DNA from: Verrucomicrobia bacterium Ga0077533
GTDB taxonomy: Bacteria; Verrucomicrobiota; Verrucomicrobiia; Opitutales; Opitutaceae
NCBI GenBank assembly: GCA_001464505.1
Contig: LNEH01000155.1
Coordinates: forward strand, 1 to 64,000
Reading direction: 5' to 3'
DNA length: 64,000 bases
Part shown: one piece after another, positions 1 to 6,993 of the stretch
Layout: the number at the start of each line of letters is the position of its first letter
How positions within the stretch are numbered: the first letter of the stretch is position 1
Translations under genes and position numbers: made by a program
Notes under the pieces: model-generated
Databases searched by the model: none
Seen by the model: only the letters and a program-made list of their open reading frames with translations
Told to the model about the DNA's origin: nothing

Positions 1-523
1 CGCCGTCCTCGCCGCGTTGAGCGGGACGGGGGCGTCCCGCCTCCATTGATTTCTTGGGCGCTTCGAGCAGCTTCTTGACCTGCTCGACAAACTGCGGCGT
101 GGGCATGCCCCCGGCGAGGCGCGTCCACTGCACGCGCATGAACTGCTCCGGCACCAGCGCGGCGGACTCGGTGGTGGCGTCGATCACGACCGGCACGATG
201 AAGGGCACGCCGTCGGCCATGTCGTGCGTGCGTTCGACCGCCAGCTTCCACTCGCGGCGGAAATAGCCCTCGGCGCGCGCCTGGGTGTGCGCCGAGACCA
301 CGGCCATGAACAAGGCGCATTCGCGGATTTGTTTTTTGATCTTCGCATCCCACGAATCGCCGCCGCGCAGCTCGCTCTGGTCAAACCACACCTCGACGCC
401 AAAGCCCCGCAACGCCTCGGCGATGTGGCGGGCCGCCTCCGTGTCCTCACGGGCGTAACTCAGGAACATCGCACCTTTCGGCGCGGAACGCTCAACGTTC
501 AACTCGGAACGCTCAACGCTCAA
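1..523 (-). CDS. TIR-domain protein, 3' part outside the window
   Basis: The minus-strand frame is open from a TTG codon at 523 to the window edge. The first ~27 residues come from GTTGAGCGTT-type repeats and lead into FLSYARED, the first strand and box of a TIR domain, followed by VWFD, a GGDSWDAKI segment, IRECALF and YFRREWK, where the Glu matches the position of the catalytic Glu in NADase TIRs. The TTG start is chosen because GGAGG lies 8 nt upstream and because the remnant ORF at 2937-3107 starts at the same place with ATG and the same N-terminal sequence. An ATG at 469 would begin right at the TIR domain. It is a close paralogue of the next gene upstream (607-2940), 83 bp away on the same strand, so the pair arose by tandem duplication. 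Function (NADase signalling or effector) is inferred. Confidence 0.8.
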   Translation of the reverse strand, partial: MSVERSELNVERSAPKGAMFLSYAREDTEAARHIAEALRGFGVEVWFDQSELRGGDSWDAKIKKQIRECALFMAVVSAHTQARAEGYFRREWKLAVERTHDMADGVPFIVPVVIDATTESAALVPEQFMRVQWTRLAGGMPTPQFVEQVKKLLEAPKKSMEAGRPRPAQRGEDG

Positions 524-601
524 GGATCAGACCTCCGGGGTTGTTGGATTATTTCTGTCATTGGGCGTTAAAAGTTAAACGTTGAGCGTTGAGTGTTTGC
601 G
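484..601. repeat. GTTGAGCGTT-type heptad repeats
   Basis: Short degenerate units such as GAGCGTT and GAACGTT recur between 484-521 and 565-601, on both sides of the intergenic gap between the two TIR genes. On the minus strand the left block codes the N-terminus of the TIR gene ending at 523. Related blocks lie at 3069-3107, 3228-3270 and 57003-57122. Confidence 0.6.
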
Positions 602-606
602 CCGCG

Positions 607-2940
607 CTACAGCGGCTTGGCGGACTTCAGGATTTCCTCGAAGCGCGGGTCGGACTTCAGCTTCGCGAAGAAGGGATCATGGCGCAGCTCATGCGGAACT
701 TCATTGCTCGGGCCGGACATCAACCGTCGCAGGCAGTCCAGGGCCTCCTCGTTGCGTCCGGCCGCGGCCAGTGTGCGAGCGGCTTCCACCCAAGTCAGCG
801 AGAGATACTTCTCGCGCTGGACCTGTATTTCCATCGCCTGCAGCAATTCCGTCGCCGCGCCCGCTTCGCCGGCGCAGACGCGGGCCCGGGCCAAGGCGAT
901 TCGGACCGCCGGTTCCTGCCGGGGCGACCAGTGGCCCGCCCGGAGGGTTGCGATTGCCTCGGTGGCATGTTTTTTTGCCGCCACCCGGTCGCCGCGCAGC
1001 AGGGCCAGTTCGGCCCGGAACGAGGCTACGGGCAGGTTGATGACCTGGCCAGTGCTCGGCAACCAAGTCTGCCGGGGATCGTTCAGCACCTGCTCGGCCG
1101 CGACCAAGTCGCCGGCCCGCATCGCCGTGAGGTAGGTTTTGTTCAGACCGTGCAGATCGTTCGGCAGCGGGGGCAGGGCCGCGCGCTGGCGCAGCCAGAC
1201 CGCCCGGTCGCCATCCAACGCATACTGTGCGTCCACAAAGAACCGCAGCAGCCCGACATCGTCGGGGAAAAGCGAAAGAAAACGCGGAGCCAGTCCCGGC
1301 AAGGCCGCATACCGCCGCATGGAGAACATGGTTTCCACCAACGTCGTGCCCGAGCGCCGGTCATAGGGATTCAGGTCCACCGCCCGCTGCACATGGCCGA
1401 GGGCTTCCGGCAGGAGGCCGAGACGGCGGTGGGTGATCGCGAGCAGATACTGGAGCTGGTCGTCGTTGGGCAGGCCGGCCTCGGCCGCGCGCAATTCCGC
1501 CAGGGCCTTGGTCCAGTTGTTCTCGCACAGGTAGGCAAAGGCCCCCTGAGCCATGCGGGTTTCGGGAGCGTCGGGGGCGAGCCGCTGTGCCTCCGCCAGC
1601 GCGGCGGCGGCGCGCGCCCGGCGTTCCGGCGTGGGGTCAACCGCGCCAAACCAATACATGATGCCGTGGATCAAGGTCAGGTCGCCGTGGGCCAGCGCCA
1701 GATTGGGATCGCGCGCCAGGGCCTGCTCGTAGAGTGCGGCGGCCGCCTCGTATTCCGCGCGCACGGCACTCACGCTCAACGATTGCTTCAGGAGTTTCGC
1801 GCGTTGATAGAACTCATAAGCCTGCGCGTCCTGCGTCGGGCGGCGCTCGATGAGCGTGCGCTCGCCCGGTGTCAGGGTCGCTTTGAGGGCGGCGGCGATC
1901 TGTTGCGCGAGCTTGGCCTGGAGCGCAAAGACGTCGGTGAGGTCGCCGTCGTAGTTCTCCGCCCAGAGGTGTTCGTCGGTCCGCGCGTCGATGAGCTGCG
2001 CCGTGACGCGCACGCGATTGCCGGAGCGGCGCACGCTGCCCTCGAGCACCACGGCCACGCCGAGGTCGGCCGCGATCTTTTTCAGGTTCCGCGAAGCGGT
2101 GTCGCGGTAGGCCAGCACCGACGTGCGCGAGATGACCTTCAGGTCGCGGATCTTGGCCAGGCTGGTGATCACGTCCTCGTGGATGCCGTCGGCCAAAAAC
2201 TCGTTTTCCTTGTCCGTGCTCATGTTGGCGAACGGGAGCACGGCGATGGACTTCGCATCCGCCTGCGGCGGACGCGCGGGAGTGAGGGATGAGGGGGTGA
2301 GGGGTGCGGCCACGTTGCTGGCCGGCGCGGTGGACGGTGCAACAACCGGCGCAGGCTGGCGGAGGAACACGACGCCCGCGCCCACGGCGACAATCACGGC
2401 GGCCGCCACGGCCCACATCCAGCCGGGGAAAGCGGGTTTCTTCGGCACCTGGCTGTCCTCTGTCTTCTGTCCTCTGTCCTCTGCTTTCTGGGCCGCCGGC
2501 TTTTTGGGCGCCTCGAGCAACCGTTTCACGAGCGCGACAAACTCCGGCGTCGGCGCGCCGCCGGACAGGCGCGTCCACTGGTAGCGCATGAACTCCTCCG
2601 GCACGTCGGCGCCGGTCTCCTTCGTGCCGTCGATCACGACCGGCACGATGAACGCCCGGCTGCTGCCCATGTCCTGCGTGCGGTCGATCGCGATTTTCCA
2701 CTCGCGCCGGAAGTAGCCTTCGGCGCGCTCCTCGGTCTGCTGCGAGACGAGCGGGACGAACAGCGCGCACTCGCGGATCTGCCGGCGGATCTTCGCATCC
2801 CAGGCATCGCCGCCGTGCAATTCCGCCTGATCGAACCACACCTCGACGCCGAAGCCGCGCAGCGCCTCGGCGATGCGCCGGGCCGCGTCCGTGTCCTCAC
2901 GGGCGTAACTTAAGAATACAGCTTTGGTGGGATCGCTCAT
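607..2940 (-). CDS. TIR - TM - FlgO/TolB-N - TPR protein
   Basis: A 777-aa protein. Residues ~6-145 form a TIR domain (FLSYARED, VWFD, GGDAWDAKI, ECALFVPLVS, and Glu80 in YFRREWK as the likely catalytic residue). A linker around 150-165 (EDRGQKTED) derives from a tandem GACAGAGGACAGAAG-like repeat. Residues ~171-193 are a hydrophobic membrane segment. Residues ~231-345 (SIAVLPFANMS, LADGIHEDVITSLAKI, VLEGSVRRSGNRVRVTAQLI) match the FlgO/TolB-N-like module often found in cyclase-linked TPR proteins. The rest is helical TPR repeats. The TIR side should be cytosolic. The ATG at 2940 overlaps the stop of a small upstream ORF (ATGA). Family roles range from signalling to NAD-depleting defence; which applies here is not shown by the sequence. 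Confidence 0.9.
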   Translation of the reverse strand: MSDPTKAVFLSYAREDTDAARRIAEALRGFGVEVWFDQAELHGGDAWDAKIRRQIRECALFVPLVSQQTEERAEGYFRREWKIAIDRTQDMGSSRAFIVPVVIDGTKETGADVPEEFMRYQWTRLSGGAPTPEFVALVKRLLEAPKKPAAQKAEDRGQKTEDSQVPKKPAFPGWMWAVAAAVIVAVGAGVVFLRQPAPVVAPSTAPASNVAAPLTPSSLTPARPPQADAKSIAVLPFANMSTDKENEFLADGIHEDVITSLAKIRDLKVISRTSVLAYRDTASRNLKKIAADLGVAVVLEGSVRRSGNRVRVTAQLIDARTDEHLWAENYDGDLTDVFALQAKLAQQIAAALKATLTPGERTLIERRPTQDAQAYEFYQRAKLLKQSLSVSAVRAEYEAAAALYEQALARDPNLALAHGDLTLIHGIMYWFGAVDPTPERRARAAAALAEAQRLAPDAPETRMAQGAFAYLCENNWTKALAELRAAEAGLPNDDQLQYLLAITHRRLGLLPEALGHVQRAVDLNPYDRRSGTTLVETMFSMRRYAALPGLAPRFLSLFPDDVGLLRFFVDAQYALDGDRAVWLRQRAALPPLPNDLHGLNKTYLTAMRAGDLVAAEQVLNDPRQTWLPSTGQVINLPVASFRAELALLRGDRVAAKKHATEAIATLRAGHWSPRQEPAVRIALARARVCAGEAGAATELLQAMEIQVQREKYLSLTWVEAARTLAAAGRNEEALDCLRRLMSGPSNEVPHELRHDPFFAKLKSDPRFEEILKSAKPL

Positions 2941-3107
2941 GGCTGACTAAACACAAAGGTCGCGGAGAACGCGGATAAAAGCCGAAAGCGTCCGGCCTGC
3001 CCGCCATAGCCTTGGCGACGGCAGGTGTCCTCGCGGGCATAGCTCAGGAACACCGCGCCTTGCGGCGCGGAATTTTCAACGCTGAACGCTGAACGCTCAA
3101 CACTCAT
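2937..3107 (-). pseudogene. remnant TIR start cut by a dispersed repeat
   Basis: A 56-codon ORF with an ATG at 3107. Its first ~28 residues (SVERS..., then AVFLSYARED) match the start of the TIR gene at 523. Immediately after the Asp-Thr it runs into a copy of the dispersed CCGTAGCCTTGGCGAAGG-type repeat (peptide RRQGYGGQAG, DNA about 2996-3026) and ends in a TGA that overlaps the ATG of the 607-2940 gene. It is best read as a third TIR copy whose body was lost at the repeat. It may still act as a leader that couples translation to the intact TIR gene. Confidence 0.65.
2996..3026. repeat. dispersed RQGYGGQ-type repeat, copy 1
   Basis: The plus strand reads GCCATAGCCTTGGCGACGG, an inverted-repeat-like unit of about 30 bp. 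Other copies lie near 6775-6803, 12475-12503, 20495-20524, 21957-21987, 26350-26377 and (partial) 37506-37523. Confidence 0.7.
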
Positions 3108-3133
3108 GTCTTGAAGCCGGGCCCGGCATTTTT

Positions 3134-3206
3134 AACCACAGATGAACACGGATTAAACCGGATTGAAATCCGCTCTTGATCCGGATTGATCCGCGAAATC
3201 CGTGGT
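3134..3206. repeat. ACCACAGATGAACACGGAT-type inverted repeat
   Basis: An imperfect inverted repeat. ACCACAGATGAACACGGAT on the left is answered by ATCCGCGAAATCCGTGGT on the right. It sits in the 291-bp gap between the TIR remnant and the cyclase gene. The rest of that gap holds heptad repeats near 3228-3270 and no convincing ORF; the promoter of the gene at 3399 must lie here. Confidence 0.5.
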
Positions 3207-3398
3207 AACTGCTTTGGTCTGGTGCAGTCATTCAGCGTTAATCGTTAAAAGTTGGGCGTTGGGCGTTTCGGTCCGCTCAAGAGCAGCGGACCGCAGGTGT
3301 GTTGTCCGGCATAATAGCGCGGCCATACATGCCGATGAACCTTAGGCCTTGCCAGCCCAAACCCATGCTGGCACCCGTTTTAAATCCTCCCAGGCCGA

Positions 3399-5303
3399 AT
3401 GCCCCCTCTCCCCACCCCCGCCGCGAAGTTTGCCCTCACCCCGACCGCGAGCGGCCCGGAGGCCATCAGCGCGATCCGCGGCTTGATCCGGCGGGGCGAA
3501 TATCTCGCGGCCTATGATGCGGCGGAAGAAGCGGAAGGGCATGATTTTCATCCCGCCCTCAACCCGCTGGCCCTGGCGGAAATCAGGTATCTGCAGGTGC
3601 TGGCGCTGGCCCGTTCGGGCAGTTCCCGCCGGGCGCTGGCGGAGGCGGCGAGCCTCACCACCGCCCTGCCGGTGGATCAGCTGCCGCCGGCGCTGGCCGA
3701 GGACATTGCCGCGCTCTCCGCCCGCGTCGCCAAGGAACACGCCTTGCAGGCGCCCCCGGCCGAGCGGCCGGCGCTGGCCGCGACCGCGGCGGCCGCGTAT
3801 GAGGATGTGTATCGGCGCCTCCACCGGTCTTATGCCGGCATCAACGCCGCCACCATGTGGCGGATCGCCGGGCACACCGAGCGCGCGCACCAACTCGCCC
3901 GCGAAGTGCTGGAACTTGTCGCGCCAGAGCTGGCCGCCATGTCCGACCGCAAGGACGCCAGCCACTACTGGGCCTGGGCGACACAGGCGGAAGCCCTGCT
4001 GGTCCTCGGTGACACGGCCGGGGCGATGGCGGCGTTGGAGAACGCCGCCGTGGGGCACAAGGACGACCTCGGACCCCACGCCACGACCCGCCGCCAGCTG
4101 CGCTTCCTGTGTCAGGCCACCGGCGTCGATCCCGAGCCGATCGTCGAGGTGCTGGCCCAACCCGATGTGGTCCATTTTTGCGGACACATGACCGCGCCGC
4201 CCGGGACACCCTCGCGGTTTCCGCAGGCCCAGCAGGCGGGAGTGGCGGAAAAAGTGCGGGAGCGCCTGCAGGCCCGGCCCGTCGGCTTTGCGCACGGCTC
4301 GCTGGCCTGCGGCGCCGACATCATCATCGCGGAAATCGCGCTGGAACTCGGGGCCGAGCTGCACCTGGTGCTGCCGTTCGACATCGAGGAATTCGTGGAG
4401 ATCAGCGTGGCCCCGGGCGGCCCGGAATGGACGGACCGTTTCCGGCGCTGCCTGCACGCCTCGACCTCGGTCACGATCGCCAGTGACAGCGCCTACAGCG
4501 GCGACGCCGTATTGTTCGCCTACGCCGCCCGCATCGCGATGGGCCAGGCGATGAACCGCGCCGCGAGCATCGACGCCCGCACGTGGCAACTGGCCGTGTT
4601 CGACGGCGAAATGGGCGCCGAGACCGGCGGCACCGCCCACGACATCCAGCAATGGCAGCGCGCCGGCGGCACGACCGACATCATCCGGATCAACTCCACC
4701 CGCAGCGGGCAGACGAACTCGCCCTTCTCGATGGCCTCGAAGCGGGTGATCCGCTCGGTGCTGTTCGGCGACTTCAAGGGTTTCAGCCGGCTGCGCGACG
4801 AGCACATCAAGCTCTTCCTCACCACGGTGATGCAGCCGGTGGCGGAGGTGTTGGACCGCTACGGCGCCCACGTGATTGTGCGCAACACGTGGGGCGACGG
4901 GCTGTTTCTGGTGTTGGACAACGCGGTGAACGGCGCCCGCTGCGCCCTCGACCTGCAGGAGCGCCTGCACTCGGTTGATCTGGAGGCGGCGGGGCTGCCC
5001 TCCGACATGGGCCTGCGCCTGGGCGGCCACACGGCGCCGCTGGTTTCGGTGTATGATCCGGTGCTGAAGGCGCCGATGGAGATGGGCCGGGGTCTCACCC
5101 GCGCCGCGCGCATCGAGCCCCGCACCCCGACCGGCGAGGTTTACGTGACCGCCGCGTTCGCGGCCCTGCTGCGGCTGGACCCGGAGGCCGGCGTGACCCC
5201 GGAATACGTCGGGCACCTCAGCACGGCGAAGAATTTCGAGACCACGCCGATGTATTTGCTGCGACGCCAGGAGGCGGCGGCCCGGCGAGGTGGAGCGCGC
5301 TGA
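3399..5303 (+). CDS. TPR (DUF4071-like) - SLOG-like - class III nucleotidyl cyclase
   Basis: A 634-aa protein with three parts. Residues ~20-250 are TPR-like helices with the YAGINAATMW and YWAWATQAEALLVLGD signatures of the TRAFs-binding/DUF4071 family. Residues ~255-430 (VVHFCGHMTAPPG, AHGSLACGADIIIAEIALE, ELHLVLPFDIEEFVE) look like a SLOG/Rossmann ligand-sensing domain. Residues ~450-600 are a class III cyclase homology domain: FGDFKGFSRL supplies metal Asp458 and NTWGDGLFLVLD supplies Asp500. There is no signal peptide or membrane segment, so it should be cytosolic. It is divergent from the TIR genes, 458 bp away. A class III cyclase beside TIR proteins recalls Pycsar, but the TPR and SLOG-like parts are not canonical for it. 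The nucleotide product cannot be assigned from sequence alone. Confidence 0.85.
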   Translation: MPPLPTPAAKFALTPTASGPEAISAIRGLIRRGEYLAAYDAAEEAEGHDFHPALNPLALAEIRYLQVLALARSGSSRRALAEAASLTTALPVDQLPPALAEDIAALSARVAKEHALQAPPAERPALAATAAAAYEDVYRRLHRSYAGINAATMWRIAGHTERAHQLAREVLELVAPELAAMSDRKDASHYWAWATQAEALLVLGDTAGAMAALENAAVGHKDDLGPHATTRRQLRFLCQATGVDPEPIVEVLAQPDVVHFCGHMTAPPGTPSRFPQAQQAGVAEKVRERLQARPVGFAHGSLACGADIIIAEIALELGAELHLVLPFDIEEFVEISVAPGGPEWTDRFRRCLHASTSVTIASDSAYSGDAVLFAYAARIAMGQAMNRAASIDARTWQLAVFDGEMGAETGGTAHDIQQWQRAGGTTDIIRINSTRSGQTNSPFSMASKRVIRSVLFGDFKGFSRLRDEHIKLFLTTVMQPVAEVLDRYGAHVIVRNTWGDGLFLVLDNAVNGARCALDLQERLHSVDLEAAGLPSDMGLRLGGHTAPLVSVYDPVLKAPMEMGRGLTRAARIEPRTPTGEVYVTAAFAALLRLDPEAGVTPEYVGHLSTAKNFETTPMYLLRRQEAAARRGGAR

Positions 5304-5363
5304 CCTCAGCGCGCTTCGAGTGTCCGCCCCAAACCAACGCGTCGGGGGCAACGCGTTCCACCC
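5288..5363. repeat. GGTGGA(A/G)CGCG...CGCGTTCCACC inverted repeat
   Basis: Arms GGTGGAGCGCGCTGACC and ACGCGTTCCACC bracket the end of the cyclase gene. The left arm encodes its last residues. The same family recurs at 6836-6873, 33543-33612 and 35549-35626. It lies in the convergent gap before the gene ending at 5458 and may serve as a transcription stop. Confidence 0.55.
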
Positions 5364-5398
5364 AGTTACAGCCCGTGGGGACAACAGCCCGACCCCGG

Positions 5399-5427
5399 AA
5401 ATGTGTAACGTATTGCGTTACACATTT
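5399..5427. repeat. perfect palindrome AAATGTGTAACG-TATTG-CGTTACACATTT
   Basis: Twelve-base arms match exactly around a 5-base loop in the convergent gap between the genes ending at 5303 and 5458. There is no T-run on either side, so it is more like a protein-binding palindrome or REP-like unit than a classic terminator. Confidence 0.6.
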
Positions 5428-5457
5428 CGTGCCCCTGTTCCGGGAAATAGGGATCCG

Positions 5458-6951
5458 CTACTTCGTGGAGCGCTGGCGGTATTTGTCGTAGAGCTGCGTG
5501 TGGCGGCTGTGGAGCTGGATCGAGGCGCCGTCGATGAAGGCGAGCGACACCTGCGTGGGAATCTCCAGCGGGTCGCCGTCGGTCACGATCAACGTCGCGC
5601 GCTTGCCGACCTCGATCGAGCCAAGCTCGCCCCCGACGCCGAGAATCTGCGCCGGGTAGAGGGTGATGGCCTTCAGCGCCTCCCCGGCTGGCAGACCGAA
5701 GGCCGCGGCCATGGCCGCCTCGTAGGGCAGGTTGCGGAGGTCCATCGCCCCGTTGGCCGAGCCGGCGATGCAAAACCGCACGCCGGCGGTGTGCAACCGT
5801 CCCGCGTTCGAATAAACGTCGTCGTAACCATCATCGCGCCGCGCCGGCAGGTCAAAGGGGCTGCCGATGATCACGGGCACGTCCGCCGCCTTCAGGCGGT
5901 CGGCCAGACGCCAGGCGTCGCGTGCGCCCACCAGGATCAGTTTGAGCCCCTCCGCCCGCGCCCAGTCGAGCGCCGCGCTGATCTGGTGAAGGGAGTTTGC
6001 GTGGACAAAGACGGGCTGGTCGCCGCGCAGGGCCGGGCGCATGGCTTCCCACCGGAGGTCGGTCTCGGTCGGTCGGCCGCCGGCGGCGTCACGCGCCTGG
6101 GCGTAGGCGCGGGCGGTGGTGAACGCGTGGCGCAGCAACTTCAGCTGCTCATCGAATTTTTTCTGGCGATCGTCGGCCGCGACGGTGCCGCGACGGGTGG
6201 GCGCGGCCAGCTCGGGCCAGTAAACGTGGATGCCCACGGCGGCGCGCAGCGTCATGTCTTCCCAGGTCCAGCCGTCGAGCCGGAGGAGCGTGGACGTGCC
6301 GGCGATGAGGCCGGGCGCGGCCTGCGCCTCGCTTTGCGCGGCGGGAGTGGTATGCACGGTGAGCACGCCGTTGGCGCGGGTGACCGGGATCAGCTCGCTG
6401 TCGGGATTGACCGCGACCTGGGTCCGCGCGTTGGGATTGATCAGGCCGACTTCGGCCGTGTCGACGGTCGCGCGGACCGCGGCGATCTCCTCCAGCCCGA
6501 GAGTGGTGTTCGCCGAGAGAAAACCGGGATAGACCCGCCGGCCACTGACATCGATCACCTGCGTGCCGGCGGGCGTCTTCAGGCCGGTGCCGATCTGCGC
6601 GATCATGCCGCCGGCGAGCAGCACGTCGGTCTTTGGCAACACCGCGCCGCTGACGGTGTGAACCTCGCCGCCCTTGAGCAACACGGGCGCGGCCGGACGC
6701 TGGGCGGGCGTGACGGTCGAGGCAGCGGCGAGCGACGCCGAGAAGATCAGGGCGGCCGCAAGGTGGAGCGGCCTGCTCGTCCGTCGAAGCCTTGGCGAAG
6801 TCGGAACCCCAAGACGCGGGGTTTTTTGCGGGAGGGGGCAGCGCGTTGAGGACAACGCGCTCCACCTCGGGTGTGTTTGCAAAATCAGTTTGTCATTCTG
6901 AGCGCAGCGAAGAATCCACGGCATCGAACACTGCATCACGAGCGAAAGCAT
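5458..6951 (-). CDS. amidohydrolase-family protein, metal site degenerate
   Basis: An ORF of 497 aa with amidohydrolase layout: LLKGGEVHTVSG near the start, VIDVSGRRVYPGFL, and a C-terminal AITLYPAQILGVGGELGSIEVGKRATLIV typical of the composite beta-sandwich. Where active members carry HxH after the first sandwich strand this one has FLSANTTLG, so the first metal ligands are missing. The stretch PLHLAAALIFSASLAAAS looks like a signal peptide, but no ATG lies just before it. The ORF start at 6951 passes through two dispersed repeats (6892-6972 and 6775-6803), so the N-terminus is uncertain. The gene follows the larger amidohydrolase gene by 42 bp on the same strand, probably in one operon. A catalytic or structural partner role is possible; substrate unknown. 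Confidence 0.75.
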   Translation of the reverse strand: MLSLVMQCSMPWILRCAQNDKLILQTHPRWSALSSTRCPLPQKTPRLGVPTSPRLRRTSRPLHLAAALIFSASLAAASTVTPAQRPAAPVLLKGGEVHTVSGAVLPKTDVLLAGGMIAQIGTGLKTPAGTQVIDVSGRRVYPGFLSANTTLGLEEIAAVRATVDTAEVGLINPNARTQVAVNPDSELIPVTRANGVLTVHTTPAAQSEAQAAPGLIAGTSTLLRLDGWTWEDMTLRAAVGIHVYWPELAAPTRRGTVAADDRQKKFDEQLKLLRHAFTTARAYAQARDAAGGRPTETDLRWEAMRPALRGDQPVFVHANSLHQISAALDWARAEGLKLILVGARDAWRLADRLKAADVPVIIGSPFDLPARRDDGYDDVYSNAGRLHTAGVRFCIAGSANGAMDLRNLPYEAAMAAAFGLPAGEALKAITLYPAQILGVGGELGSIEVGKRATLIVTDGDPLEIPTQVSLAFIDGASIQLHSRHTQLYDKYRQRSTK

Positions 6952-6972
6952 GGATTCTTCACTACACCCTAG
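6892..6972. repeat. TGTCATTCTGAGCGCAGCG-type element
   Basis: Begins with TCATTCTGAGCGCAGCGAAG and ends with a partial inverted match near ATGGATTCTTCACTAC. It is the same family as the perfect pair at 17638-17714. In translation it gives the familiar ILRCAQND peptide, here at the N-terminus of the ORF starting at 6951. Confidence 0.65.
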
Positions 6973-6993
6973 TGAAAAGAAGATTCGTGGTTT

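Noticed and set aside
484-601. Possible CRISPR array in the GTTGAGCGTT repeats
   Set aside because: Units are only 7-10 bp, back to back and degenerate, without spacers of even length, and no cas genes are present.
3299-3517. Small plus-strand ORF before the cyclase
   Set aside because: It lies in another frame across the cyclase start and has no supporting features.
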